A stretch of 17,478 nt of DNA. Origin: JBMYYR01 sp049609625 (GTDB lineage: Bacteria > Bacteroidota > Bacteroidia > Flavobacteriales > CAJXXR01). The number at the start of each line of letters is the position of its first letter. Position 1 is the first letter of the stretch. The stretch is taken from assembly GCA_049609625.1 (NCBI GenBank), contig JBMYYR010000039.1, forward strand, positions 1 to 17,478, read 5' to 3'. A program made the position numbers and the translations under genes. Positions 1 to 8,927 of this stretch are shown one piece after another. Below the pieces are notes generated by a model. It was given only the letters and a program-made list of their open reading frames with translations. It ran no database searches and was not told the origin of the DNA.

Positions 1-1886
1 CTTGGGAAAATATTTCTGCTGTCGATTTTCCTGATAATATGGAGCGTTGTGTGATGGATTTCAATCCACAAGATCCTACCGAAGTCTATTTCTTTATGAA
101 TACACCTGATTTTGGAAAACATACCAATACCTTTTTTGATGGCGAAGATTGGAACAGTCTTTGGAAGCTTTCGAATACGTTTCAGGATACAACTTGGGTT
201 CAGGATTGGACAGATTTGAGTGATAATTTACCTGATGAGGGAACAGGATTTGCAACTTTATATACGCAATCAGGTTATGATATGGTGGTTAAAGTGCATC
301 CAGATTCAACTTCAACTGTGTTTATGGGTGGAACAAATCTTTACAGATCTACCGACGGCTTTACTTCTGATGACAACACAACATTTATTGGAGGTTACGA
401 AAAAACAAGTATTGATACCAATTGGACAATCTACGACAATCATCATCCCGACCAACATAGCCTCTGGTTTGACGGCAATGTGATGTATTCGATAAACGAT
501 GGCGGTATATTCAAATCAACCAACACATTTGCCGATGATGTACTTTGGGAAAGTTTAAATAAAGGTTATTTTACGACTCAATTATATGCTTTAGGCATCA
601 ACCAAAAGCAATCGACGCCAACCATTGTAGGCGGATTTCAAGATAATGGAAACTTTGTTACCAGAGATGCTGATCCAACTGCCGATTGGGTTTTGCCTTT
701 CAATGGCGATGGCTCTTTTTCTTTTGTTACCGAAGATGAAAATACATTTTATTTATCGATCCAAAGAGGACGTGTGGCGAAATTCACTTTAGACGCCGAT
801 GGAAATGCAGTGTCTTACAGAAGAATAGAGCCAGCAGGTGCTAATGCAGACGATGGTTTGTTTATCCATCCTTTTGTAGTTGATCCAAATCAAGAAGATG
901 TGATGTTCTATCCAAACGGACATAAACTCTTTCGACACAGTAATTTAAGTTCAATTGTCGAAAATGGAAATCAACAAGCCTTATCAACAGGTTGGGAGTC
1001 ATTTTCTGATGGAATTGATTTGTCTTCGGCTCATAAAATTGTGTCTATTCATGCCACAAATGCCAATCCGGCACATCGGTTATATGTTGGTACAACACAT
1101 CGAAACACCTATCGTGTAGATAGTATTTTCTCTTCAAATCCATTGATAACCAAAATGAATTACAGAGATATCAACGATAATTTGGGTGTTTTTCATGGTT
1201 ACACAGCAAGTATATCCTCAAATCCAGACAATGGAGATGAAGTTATGGCGGCCTTATCAAATTACGGCACAAGAAGTTTGTCGTATTCAAATGACGGTGG
1301 CGAGCATTTTGAAAATATATCTGGAAATTTAGAAGAAAATCCAAATGGCTCTGGGAACGGCCCATCTTGCCGATCAGTAAGTATTTTACCTTTTGATAAT
1401 GGCGAAATCTTGTATTTGGTCGGAACAAGTGTTGGACTTTTTGGGACTTCCGAACTCAATGGTCTTAATACGGTATGGTCTAATATAAGTCCAGACCTTA
1501 TTGGAAATGTTGTGATAGAGCAAGTTATTACCCGAAAAGCAGATGGTTTAGTGCTGGTGGCTACTCACGGAAATGGAATTTATTCAGCGAATATTACCTC
1601 CGTAGATGATTTATTGTCCGTAGACGAGCAAGATATAGCGGAGCAGAAAAATCCATTTGAGTTGACTCAGAACCCAAGTTCGGGGCCATTAGAATTTGTG
1701 TCAACCTACGAAGGTAATGTTGAGTTAAGTTTGATCGAATTATCGACAGGGCGCTTGATAAAAAAGAGCCATATTGAAGTGCAATTAGGTCAAAACCAAA
1801 TCGAACTGATGTTGAAAACAGGAGAGTACATTATTGAGTTCCAGTCTGAGAAAGTGTATAGTCGTTCGAAAATATGGATTAGGTAG
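1..1886 (+). CDS. Secreted BNR/VPS10-like beta-propeller protein with T9SS C-terminal sorting domain (5' partial)
   Basis: The reading frame is open to the left edge (frame from base 3), so the start and signal peptide lie outside the window; the first internal Met is at base 39. About 627 residues are visible. The body has repeated short motifs of sortilin/BNR-type propellers: a Tyr-Arg-Ser-Thr-Asp strand near base 345, a DQHSLWFDGN segment followed by NDGGIFKST near 450-525, and GGFQDNGNF near 630. The last ~75 residues look like a type A T9SS tail: an NPSSG turn, a central beta-strand, a GEY motif and a basic end (KIWIR). I infer secretion across the outer membrane by the type IX system, with surface attachment or release. 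No catalytic residues could be assigned. Family identity rests on motif resemblance. The gene ends 84 bases before the next one and has no clear hairpin terminator. Confidence 0.85.
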   Translation, partial: WENISAVDFPDNMERCVMDFNPQDPTEVYFFMNTPDFGKHTNTFFDGEDWNSLWKLSNTFQDTTWVQDWTDLSDNLPDEGTGFATLYTQSGYDMVVKVHPDSTSTVFMGGTNLYRSTDGFTSDDNTTFIGGYEKTSIDTNWTIYDNHHPDQHSLWFDGNVMYSINDGGIFKSTNTFADDVLWESLNKGYFTTQLYALGINQKQSTPTIVGGFQDNGNFVTRDADPTADWVLPFNGDGSFSFVTEDENTFYLSIQRGRVAKFTLDADGNAVSYRRIEPAGANADDGLFIHPFVVDPNQEDVMFYPNGHKLFRHSNLSSIVENGNQQALSTGWESFSDGIDLSSAHKIVSIHATNANPAHRLYVGTTHRNTYRVDSIFSSNPLITKMNYRDINDNLGVFHGYTASISSNPDNGDEVMAALSNYGTRSLSYSNDGGEHFENISGNLEENPNGSGNGPSCRSVSILPFDNGEILYLVGTSVGLFGTSELNGLNTVWSNISPDLIGNVVIEQVITRKADGLVLVATHGNGIYSANITSVDDLLSVDEQDIAEQKNPFELTQNPSSGPLEFVSTYEGNVELSLIELSTGRLIKKSHIEVQLGQNQIELMLKTGEYIIEFQSEKVYSRSKIWIR

Positions 1887-1892
1887 ATTTAT

Positions 1893-1937
1893 AAAAAAAG
1901 TAAAAAAAAAGTAAAAAAAAAGTAAAAAACAAAAAAA
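1893..1937. repeat. Phased A-tracts (about 11-bp period) upstream of promoter
   Basis: Runs of 7, 9, 9, 6 and 7 adenines are separated by GT at 1900-1901, 1911-1912 and 1922-1923, then by a single C at 1930. The three GT spacers are exactly 11 bases apart, close to one DNA helical turn, so the segment should be intrinsically curved. It sits directly upstream of a -7 box and could act like an UP element; that role is inferred. Confidence 0.7.
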
Positions 1938-1942
1938 TAACA

Positions 1943-1950
1943 TACATTTG
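1943..1950 (+). promoter_or_regulatory. Bacteroidota -7 promoter box (TACATTTG)
   Basis: This is a perfect match to the TAnnTTTG consensus of the primary sigma factor in Bacteroidota. It lies 20 bases before the ATG at 1971, so transcription would start near 1955. No TTG -33 element is visible; the A-tracts occupy that region instead. It probably drives the three genes 1971-4700. Confidence 0.6.
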
Positions 1951-1970
1951 CAGACTCTAAAGATAGGTTC

Positions 1971-2435
1971 ATGAAAGCGATTTTATATTGTTTGACAGCT
2001 TTATTTTTGACTTTAGGTTGTTCGACAGCTCAGTTGAGTTACAACAAGATAGAGTCAATAACCTTAAGTAGATCAGGATGTTACGGAAAATGTCCGATTT
2101 ACACAGTTACTTTTTTCGACGACAATTCGATTAAGTACAAAGGCAAAATGTTTGTTGAGCATATAGGAGAATTTTCTGCAGAATCTCCGCAGGATTTTTC
2201 AGAGCTCCAATCTTTATTGCAAGAATTAGACTTTTTTAGCTTAAAAGAGTCTTACCTAGATTCAAACATTGTTGATGTACCTATTCATACCTTAGTTGTA
2301 AGACAAGGTAAGTTGACAAAACGAATTGTGGAAAATGGTGAAGCTCCCTATGAGGTAAAACGAATAGGAAGCTATTTAGATAGACAAATTAGTAAACTCG
2401 AAGCCAGTGATTGGTTTGAAATAAATAATAAATAA
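1971..2435 (+). CDS. DUF6438-like lipoprotein
   Basis: A 154-residue protein with a short hydrophobic signal ending in Leu-Thr-Leu-Gly-Cys, so Cys17 is a plausible lipidated residue. An alternative is signal peptidase I cleavage after the Ser-Thr-Ala at 18-20. The next part (about residues 28-60) has a pattern I associate with DUF6438: a strand ending in arginine, then Cys-Tyr-Gly-Lys-Cys-Pro-Ile-Tyr, then a strand with Asp-Asp and Lys-Tyr-Lys-Gly-Lys. The function of that family is unknown. The two cysteines in CYGKCP could form a disulfide in the periplasm. The gene is the first of a tight unit: only 2 bases separate its stop from the next ATG. The family name comes from memory of the motif. 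Confidence 0.8.
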   Translation: MKAILYCLTALFLTLGCSTAQLSYNKIESITLSRSGCYGKCPIYTVTFFDDNSIKYKGKMFVEHIGEFSAESPQDFSELQSLLQELDFFSLKESYLDSNIVDVPIHTLVVRQGKLTKRIVENGEAPYEVKRIGSYLDRQISKLEASDWFEINNK

Positions 2436-2437
2436 TT

Positions 2438-4456
2438 ATGAAGCTAACGTTATTCTCTTTAGGACTTTGCTTAATATCTTTCCTCGGAAAGGCTCAGGTT
2501 GTTGACGTAACTGCAGATGGGGTAGACGTGTTTTTGTCTTCGTCGTCGGATACGTTTTATACCAAGTTTAGTAATTTTTCGGGTATAAAAGTAACAGGTC
2601 ACGATTCTGGTGTAGTCTGGATTGACAACCCTCAAACAGCTGTTGATATGAATCATGCAGACGCTAACAGAGCAACAACCATTGAAAATGTCATCTTAAT
2701 GCTGTCCGACAGCATGAGTATAGACTTGAATCAAGCAACTTTTCAACCACAAATAAAAGGTGGTTTGTACTTAGGACATCATACAGAAATTCTAAATGAC
2801 GGTGCTGCTTACGCTCATTTTGGACCTAACCAGCAGTATGGTTACAAAGAGCGCTTTGTAAGACAACGTTCGCATCTTGTAGCTCCAGCATTAAAGGATG
2901 CCGAAAGAGACATGTTGAACTTCGACGAGCTATCTGCTATTCATTTTTGGGACAACACAACAGTTGCATGGGTTACAGGACATAATCCTGATTCATTGGA
3001 TATGAAACCAGGTGGATCCAACAATGGTAGTTCGGCTAATTCACAATCTGAGGATTCAACTTACTATGACCCTGCGGATCAATCTTATCGTTATATAGAA
3101 AATCACGAAGGAAATAGATATGTTTCTGAAAAGTTTTTACCACAAATGATAGATAATGGTAGAGCACTTTCCTTCTATTATGGAGATGCCGGCACAGCTT
3201 ATGATGAAAACAGCGTAACCTACGACACAATTCATTCTCGTAATGGATTTCATGATGGTGATATTTCCTTACCGATTCAGAATAACGGGCCTGCGGGAGC
3301 TTTTTTCCGCCACTGGCATTTGATAGGTAATCCCTACAAGTCAAGTATTAGCGTTAGTAGTTTTTTAAATGAAGATTACACTGTAACAGGAGGAAATGTT
3401 GCTGGCGCAGAAAATGGATATTATGGTGGAAGGACATTATCTATTCTTACTGATATTGATAACACGAATGGAAACTTTTTTGAACCTGGATATATTGTAG
3501 TTAATTCTGCTGGTGCTGTTGTTGGTTTAAACAATGACACGGAGCCAGCCGGATTCACAGGTACAGCGCCAACAGTAACTAGTTTGGCGCCTGGTCAAGG
3601 ATTTTTTATCTTTCATACTTACGAACCGACTACGCCTGTTTCAGTTAATTTCAAAAACTCAATGAGATTGGGGAATGACGACGACAACTTAATGAAGACG
3701 TCTAATGAATTGACTGAACCAATGGTTTATGTAGATATAAAACAAGTTGGACTCGAAAAATTATCAGACAACGAAAGTGCTCTAAAGGCAAGAAGACAAA
3801 ATCAATTTGCAATTGCACTAACAGACAATTACGATCCGAAGAAATTTAATGCACGTACGTTCAAGCAAGATTTATCAGTCAACCCAGATCAATACTTGGC
3901 AAACAGAGACATTAACATTTACACACAAAGAAAACACGAAGACGAAAGTGGTTTTGCAATCCGAACGGTATCTACCGACTATGTGAATAAATTAATTCCT
4001 GTAGGATTTGAATCTAAAGTAAACAATGTGGCTTTTGAAATGTATATTTCAAATGAAATCAACTGGGAAGGTTATGATGTGTATGTCGTTGACCGTTTGT
4101 TGAACACAGAACATAACATGACTAAACATGGAGCTTACGAGTTTACCATTTTCAACTCAGGTAAACAACAAGACCGTTTCTTCTTGAAGTTTAAACACGC
4201 CGAAGACAGTGGACTCGAAGAAGTTGTAGATATTTATTCAGATGGAGATTATGTGTTTGTGTCTTCAAGCAGCCAGAATACAGAAATAGAGCAAATTGAT
4301 CTTTATGATGTAACAGGACGATTGGTTAGACATTTAGAGCCAAATACGCTTCAATTCTTCCAAACAAATATTAGTAACTTGCCAAAAGCAATGTACATGG
4401 TACGTGTTATAGCAAATGGAAAAGTTTACAACTCGAAAGCATTAACTAAAAAATAA
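2438..4456 (+). CDS. T9SS-sorted surface/secreted protein with LIGNPY...GQGFF module
   Basis: A 672-residue protein with a Sec signal peptide (hydrophobic segment ending Gly-Lys-Ala-Gln near residue 20). Residues 20-280 match nothing I recognise. The middle (about 285-410) holds a module common in flavobacterial T9SS cargo: HLIGNPYKSSI, later APGQGFFIF, then FKNSMRLGND. The last ~80 residues form a T9SS tail: a Tyr-Asp-Val-Thr-Gly-Arg-Leu strand, LPKAMYMVRV, and a Lys-rich end. It could be type A or the chitinase-like type C; I cannot decide by eye. The protein is presumably exported through the outer membrane. It lies 2 bases after the DUF6438 lipoprotein and 7 bases before the small membrane protein, so all three are probably co-transcribed. 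No enzyme motif was found. Confidence 0.85.
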   Translation: MKLTLFSLGLCLISFLGKAQVVDVTADGVDVFLSSSSDTFYTKFSNFSGIKVTGHDSGVVWIDNPQTAVDMNHADANRATTIENVILMLSDSMSIDLNQATFQPQIKGGLYLGHHTEILNDGAAYAHFGPNQQYGYKERFVRQRSHLVAPALKDAERDMLNFDELSAIHFWDNTTVAWVTGHNPDSLDMKPGGSNNGSSANSQSEDSTYYDPADQSYRYIENHEGNRYVSEKFLPQMIDNGRALSFYYGDAGTAYDENSVTYDTIHSRNGFHDGDISLPIQNNGPAGAFFRHWHLIGNPYKSSISVSSFLNEDYTVTGGNVAGAENGYYGGRTLSILTDIDNTNGNFFEPGYIVVNSAGAVVGLNNDTEPAGFTGTAPTVTSLAPGQGFFIFHTYEPTTPVSVNFKNSMRLGNDDDNLMKTSNELTEPMVYVDIKQVGLEKLSDNESALKARRQNQFAIALTDNYDPKKFNARTFKQDLSVNPDQYLANRDINIYTQRKHEDESGFAIRTVSTDYVNKLIPVGFESKVNNVAFEMYISNEINWEGYDVYVVDRLLNTEHNMTKHGAYEFTIFNSGKQQDRFFLKFKHAEDSGLEEVVDIYSDGDYVFVSSSSQNTEIEQIDLYDVTGRLVRHLEPNTLQFFQTNISNLPKAMYMVRVIANGKVYNSKALTKK

Positions 4457-4463
4457 AAACGCC

Positions 4464-4700
4464 ATGAAAAAAACAGGATTAACCTTACTACTTACTGTGT
4501 TTACATCACTTATGGCCTTAGCGCAGCCGATGCCGAACCAAAACCCATATCAAAACGGAGGAGGAGCCAACAATAATACCTCAAATAATTCTTTGGGAAC
4601 CTTATCTGCCGATCATAACGAATACATTATGATTGCACTTGCTCTTTTGGCAGTTGGAGCACTCTACTATTTCAATAGAAAAAAAGCTTTAAAAGCTTAA
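4464..4700 (+). CDS. Small signal-peptide plus C-terminal TM anchor protein
   Basis: A 78-residue protein. Residues 1-20 are a Sec signal peptide with a predicted cut after Ala-Leu-Ala, before Gln21. Residues 21-50 are a low-complexity stretch rich in Asn, Gln, Gly and Pro. Residues 54-70 form one hydrophobic helix, followed by a basic tail (NRKKALKA). The mature protein would therefore be little more than a short disordered periplasmic segment on an inner-membrane anchor. Small genes of this shape are common beside flavobacterial T9SS cargo genes and are sometimes loosely annotated as signal peptidase; no peptidase residues are present. It is the last gene of the unit, followed by a strong terminator. 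Function unknown. Confidence 0.8.
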   Translation: MKKTGLTLLLTVFTSLMALAQPMPNQNPYQNGGGANNNTSNNSLGTLSADHNEYIMIALALLAVGALYYFNRKKALKA

Positions 4701-4726
4701 AAGAATATAGTTACTATTCATAACAC

Positions 4727-4760
4727 AAAAAACCCATTAGAAAAATCTAATGGGTTTTTT
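4727..4760. terminator. Perfect 15-bp hairpin terminator
   Basis: The left arm 4727-4741 and right arm 4746-4760 are exact reverse complements around a 4-base AAAA loop. Six adenines before the GC part and six thymines after it make it able to work in both directions. It closes the 1971-4700 unit and isolates sucA. Confidence 0.9.
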
Positions 4761-4813
4761 GCATTCATTAAAATTTAACTGGCTTAGAGTTAAAGTAGAA
4801 TTAACACTTTTCA

Positions 4814-4821
4814 TATATTTG
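4814..4821 (+). promoter_or_regulatory. Bacteroidota -7 promoter box (TATATTTG) for sucAB
   Basis: A perfect TAnnTTTG match 56 bases upstream of the sucA ATG at 4878, implying a 5' leader of about 50 bases. A TTG -33 element is not evident. The terminator at 4727-4760 just upstream supports an independent promoter here. Confidence 0.6.
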
Positions 4822-4877
4822 AGCATTCAATAAAATAATTGAGTTTTGTTGATAAACGATAGAAATTTAGTAGTACT

Positions 4878-7601
4878 ATGGATAAATTTTCCTTTTTAGG
4901 AAGCGTACACGGCGAGTTTGTAGAAGGCCTTTATGCTGAGTATTTAGATAATCCTGATGCTGTTATGCCAACATGGCGAGCATTTTTTCAGGGCTATCAC
5001 TTTGCGCATGAAAACTACGATGAAGCCAGCCTTCCGGAAGAATTACACAAAGAGTTTAAGGTTATAAACCTGATAAAAGCCTATCAGAGCCGAGGTCATT
5101 TGTTTGCGGACACAAATCCGGTAAGACAAAGACGAACTTACACACCAAACCTAGATTTCGGTAATTTTGGTTTAACAAAAGACGACTTAAAAGAAAGCTA
5201 TCAGGCTGGTAGTGCGTTAGGTATTGGCATAGCTAAGCTATCCGATATTATTGCGCATTTGGAAGAAGTATACTGTTCGCATATTGGTGTGGAGTTTATG
5301 CACATCGATAAAGTAGAAGAAAATCAATGGTTTCAGCAGCGACTTCATCAGCACAACAACACAACACGCTTTAATGCTGATCAAAAAAAACAGATCCTCA
5401 AAAAACTAAATGAAGCTGTAGCTTTTGAGAGTTTTTTGCACACCAAATATGTCGGTCAAAAGCGCTTTTCGCTCGAAGGGGGCGAAAGTACAATCCCTGC
5501 GCTAGACGCCGTAATAGAGTATGGTTCGGATTTAGGAATCAAAGAATTTGTTTTTGGGATGGCTCATCGTGGACGTCTTAATGTGTTAGCAAATATTTTT
5601 AAGAAAGAATACAAACAAGTATTTACTGAGTTTGAAGGCAAAGGCTATGTGGATGAAGAATTTGATGGCGATGTGAAATACCATTTGGGCTACACCAGAG
5701 AATTTGAATCAGATAGAGGACATCAAGTTAAAATGAACTTATGTCCGAATCCATCACATCTAGAAACCGTTGATCCTGTTGTTCAGGGTATTGCAAAAGC
5801 AAAAATTGATCATCAATACAAAGGAGATCAAAATGCCGTTATGCCTATTTTGATTCATGGAGATGCCGCCATTGCAGCTCAAGGGATTGTTTATGAAGTG
5901 ATACAAATGGCGCAATTATCACCCTATCATGTGGGAGGAACGCTTCATTTGGTAATCAACAACCAAATCGGATTTACGACCAATTATTTAGATGCTCGTT
6001 CGAGTATTTACTGTACCGATATTGCAAAAACAACCATGTGTCCGGTGTTTCATGTCAACGGAGACGACGTAGAAGCGGTGGTTCATGCTATGGAAATAGC
6101 CGTGGAATATCGCCAGAAATTCAATAAAGATGTGTTTATTGATTTGCTTTGCTACCGAAAATATGGACACAACGAAGGCGACGAGCCTCGATTTACCCAA
6201 CCAAATTTATATAAGCTGATTTCTACACATCAGAACCCAAGAGAAATCTACAATCAGCATTTATTGCAAGAAGGAGTTGTAGAAGCTCAGATTGTAAAAG
6301 ACATGGAGCAGGAGTTCAAAGCTTTACTAAGTAAAGACTTGGACGAAGCCAGAGCCGAAGAGAAAACCGACATCACGCCTTTTTTAGAAAAAGAATGGGA
6401 AATGATGCGCGTTGGCCATTACGAAGACTTTCATCGATCGCCAAAAACAGGTGTGGCATTAGCTAAGCTAAAAGAGATTGCGAAGGTAATTTATCATCAA
6501 CCAAATGACGAAGAAGTCTACAAAAAAGCCAAACGCTTATTGGACGATAGGCGAAAAATGGTGGAGGAAAAAAACCAGCTTGATTGGGGAATGACTGAGT
6601 TGTTGGCTTATGGTTCGCTACTGAACGAAGGCATTTCTGTGCGGATGACTGGGCAAGATGTAGAGCGTGGGACATTCTCGCATCGCCATGCGGTACTGAG
6701 AACCGAAACGCACGAAAAACGTATTAATCAGCTCGAAACACTCTGTGTAGGCGACGCTCAGGTAAAAATCTATAACTCCTTGTTGAGCGAATATGGCGTT
6801 GTAGGTTTTGAGTATGGCTATGCTATGGCTCGGCCCAACACATTGACGATTTGGGAAGCTCAATTTGGAGATTTCTCCAATGGTGCTCAAGTGATGATTG
6901 ATCAATATATATCGGCAGCAGAAGACAAATGGAAACTCCAAAACGGATTGGTTATGCTTTTGCCACATGGCTATGAAGGGCAAGGCGCAGAACATTCTTC
7001 AGCGCGTATGGAACGCTACCTACAGCTTTGTGCCCAGCTCAATATGCAAGTGGTAAACCCGAGTACACCAGCGCAGATGTTCCACGTGCTAAGAAGACAA
7101 CAAAAACGAAGATTCCGTAAACCATTGATTGTCTTTACACCCAAAAGCTTATTGCGTCACCCACGCTGTGTGTCCACAATGGAAGACTTGGCTGATGGTC
7201 AGTTTTTAGAAATTGTTGACGACAATTTAGTGCATCCATCAAGAGTGAACAAAGTGGTGTTTTGTAGCGGAAAGTTATATTATGAATTGCTAGCAAAAAA
7301 AGAAGAACTCGGCAGAGAAAACGTCGCTTTAGTTCGATTAGAGCAACTTTACCCTTTACCAATGAAGGCTATAAATCAGATTATAGCAAGATATAATAAA
7401 GCAACAACTTTGATTTGGGCCCAAGAAGAACCAGAAAATATGGGCGCATGGTCGCACATTTTGAGGCATTTGAGGCATTTTCCTTTCGAGCTTATTGCTC
7501 GAACACCAAGTGCAACTCCAGCTTCGGGCTCGTCTAAGCGCGCCAAACGACGACAAGAAGAAGTAGTAGATGCCGTTTTTGATTTTAAATCATCATTCTA
7601 A
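4878..7601 (+). CDS. sucA: 2-oxoglutarate dehydrogenase E1 component
   Basis: A thiamine-diphosphate enzyme that decarboxylates 2-oxoglutarate and passes the succinyl group to lipoyl-E2 in the TCA cycle. The 907 residues are close to the usual length (~930 in Escherichia coli). The N-terminal segment (DKFSFLGSVHGEF, then PTWRAFFQGY) is the E1 docking region typical of OGDH and supports the chosen ATG. The substrate/cofactor region has AHRGRLNVL (His230), the ThDP/Mg motif HGDAAIAAQG (Asp329) and VINNQIGFTT. The transketolase pyrimidine domain carries EAQFGDFSNGAQV (Glu660), LLPHGYEGQGAEHSS and KSLLRHP. All expected blocks are present with no break. It is followed after 30 bases by sucB, with no dihydrolipoamide dehydrogenase gene nearby, so E3 must be encoded elsewhere. 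Confidence 0.98.
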   Translation: MDKFSFLGSVHGEFVEGLYAEYLDNPDAVMPTWRAFFQGYHFAHENYDEASLPEELHKEFKVINLIKAYQSRGHLFADTNPVRQRRTYTPNLDFGNFGLTKDDLKESYQAGSALGIGIAKLSDIIAHLEEVYCSHIGVEFMHIDKVEENQWFQQRLHQHNNTTRFNADQKKQILKKLNEAVAFESFLHTKYVGQKRFSLEGGESTIPALDAVIEYGSDLGIKEFVFGMAHRGRLNVLANIFKKEYKQVFTEFEGKGYVDEEFDGDVKYHLGYTREFESDRGHQVKMNLCPNPSHLETVDPVVQGIAKAKIDHQYKGDQNAVMPILIHGDAAIAAQGIVYEVIQMAQLSPYHVGGTLHLVINNQIGFTTNYLDARSSIYCTDIAKTTMCPVFHVNGDDVEAVVHAMEIAVEYRQKFNKDVFIDLLCYRKYGHNEGDEPRFTQPNLYKLISTHQNPREIYNQHLLQEGVVEAQIVKDMEQEFKALLSKDLDEARAEEKTDITPFLEKEWEMMRVGHYEDFHRSPKTGVALAKLKEIAKVIYHQPNDEEVYKKAKRLLDDRRKMVEEKNQLDWGMTELLAYGSLLNEGISVRMTGQDVERGTFSHRHAVLRTETHEKRINQLETLCVGDAQVKIYNSLLSEYGVVGFEYGYAMARPNTLTIWEAQFGDFSNGAQVMIDQYISAAEDKWKLQNGLVMLLPHGYEGQGAEHSSARMERYLQLCAQLNMQVVNPSTPAQMFHVLRRQQKRRFRKPLIVFTPKSLLRHPRCVSTMEDLADGQFLEIVDDNLVHPSRVNKVVFCSGKLYYELLAKKEELGRENVALVRLEQLYPLPMKAINQIIARYNKATTLIWAQEEPENMGAWSHILRHLRHFPFELIARTPSATPASGSSKRAKRRQEEVVDAVFDFKSSF

Positions 7602-7631
7602 ACAACGTATACCAGAAAAAAAAACGAGATT

Positions 7632-8843
7632 ATGATCGTAGAAATAAAAGTCCCAAGTCCAGGTGAATCGATCACCGAAGTAGAAATAGCAAATTGGCTT
7701 GTTGCCGATGGCGATGTGGTTGAAAAAGACCAAGAGCTTTGTGAAATAGATTCTGACAAAGCCACGTTGACTGTGAATGCTGAAGAAGCAGGAAAAGTCA
7801 AAATTATGGCAGAAGATGGCGAAGAAGTTGCGGTTGGTTCTGTGATTTGTAGTATTGATACCAGTGCTGCAGGCGAGCCGAGTGCTCCAAAAGCGGAGAC
7901 AAGTTCTGCCCCAGATCCAAAACCAGTTGAACCCTCATCAAAACCCAAAGATAATTCCAACTACGCCACAGGAACACCTTCTCCAGCAGCCAAAAAACTG
8001 ATGGCAGAAAAAGGTATTTCGGCAAGTGAATTAGCTGGAAGCGGAAAAAACGGACGCATCACCAAATCGGATGTCGAAGACGCTAAAGTGGCTATGGGGA
8101 ATGGCCCAGGAAACCGTGGGTTTAAGCGTAAAAAAATGTCGTCTTTGAGACGAAAAGTTGCCGAAAGATTGGTTGCTGTGAAATCAGAAACAGCCATGTT
8201 GACGACCTTCAACGAGGTCGATATGAAGCCAATAATGGATTTGAGAAAAGAATATAAAGAAGACTTCAAAGCTAAACATGGCGTTGGATTAGGCTTTATG
8301 TCTTTCTTTACCAAAGCGGTAACTCGAGCTCTGGAAATGTACCCAGCAGTAAACTCAATGATTGATGGAAAAGAAATGATTTCGTTCGAGTATTGCGATA
8401 TTTCAATTGCCGTAAGTTCGCCAAAAGGGCTAATGGTTCCTGTAATTAGAAATGCAGAAGAACTTGATTTTAAGGGTGTTGAAAGTGAAGTGAAACGTTT
8501 GGCTATAAAAGCTAGAGACGGAAAAATTGAACTTAGCGACATGACAGGTGGAACCTTTACGATTACCAACGGAGGTATTTTTGGTTCGATGCTATCGACA
8601 CCGATTATCAATCCACCACAATCTGCCATTTTGGGTATGCACAACATCGTTGAACGCCCAGTAGTTGTTGATGGCGAAGTGGCTATCCGACCAATTATGT
8701 TTGTGGCACTTTCTTATGATCACCGTATTATTGATGGAAAAGAATCAGTTGGTTTTCTAGTTGCTGTGAAAGAAGCACTCGAAAATCCTGTAGAACATCT
8801 TTTGGGTGGAAAAAAGAATATTAAATCGACTTTAGATTTATAA
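7632..8843 (+). CDS. sucB: Dihydrolipoyllysine succinyltransferase, E2 of 2-oxoglutarate dehydrogenase
   Basis: E2 core of the 2-oxoglutarate dehydrogenase complex: it carries the succinyl group on lipoyl-lysine and transfers it to CoA. Domains of the 403 residues: one lipoyl domain (1-75, with the lipoylation motif EIDSDKATL at Lys43); an Ala/Pro/Ser-rich linker; a small peripheral-subunit-binding domain (about 115-152, SPAAKKLMAEKGI to GRITKSDV); and the catalytic acyltransferase domain (about 165-403). The active site is SYDHRIIDG, with His364 and Asp368. A single lipoyl domain and adjacency to sucA favour the succinyl rather than the pyruvate complex. The terminator at 8874 ends the sucAB operon. 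Confidence 0.97.
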   Translation: MIVEIKVPSPGESITEVEIANWLVADGDVVEKDQELCEIDSDKATLTVNAEEAGKVKIMAEDGEEVAVGSVICSIDTSAAGEPSAPKAETSSAPDPKPVEPSSKPKDNSNYATGTPSPAAKKLMAEKGISASELAGSGKNGRITKSDVEDAKVAMGNGPGNRGFKRKKMSSLRRKVAERLVAVKSETAMLTTFNEVDMKPIMDLRKEYKEDFKAKHGVGLGFMSFFTKAVTRALEMYPAVNSMIDGKEMISFEYCDISIAVSSPKGLMVPVIRNAEELDFKGVESEVKRLAIKARDGKIELSDMTGGTFTITNGGIFGSMLSTPIINPPQSAILGMHNIVERPVVVDGEVAIRPIMFVALSYDHRIIDGKESVGFLVAVKEALENPVEHLLGGKKNIKSTLDL

Positions 8844-8873
8844 AAAACACCTAGAAACAAAACGATTATAAAC

Positions 8874-8905
8874 TAGCTTTTCCTTAATCCGAAAAGCTAT
8901 TTTTT
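8874..8905 (+). terminator. Rho-independent terminator after sucB
   Basis: Arms TAGCTTTTC (8874-8882) and GAAAAGCTA (8891-8899) form a 9-bp stem around an 8-base loop, followed by a run of six thymines (8900-8905). It lies 30 bases after the sucB stop. Confidence 0.8.
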
Positions 8906-8927
8906 CTCCTATAGTTATTAATTTTTG

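Noticed and set aside
4464..4700. Annotation of the small protein as a signal peptidase.
   Set aside because: No catalytic Ser/Lys or Asp motifs exist in 78 residues; only a signal sequence and one anchor helix are visible.
7961..8647. Long 228-residue open frame on the minus strand inside sucB.
   Set aside because: It lies fully antisense to a clear E2 gene, has no recognisable domain, and is an artefact of codon composition.
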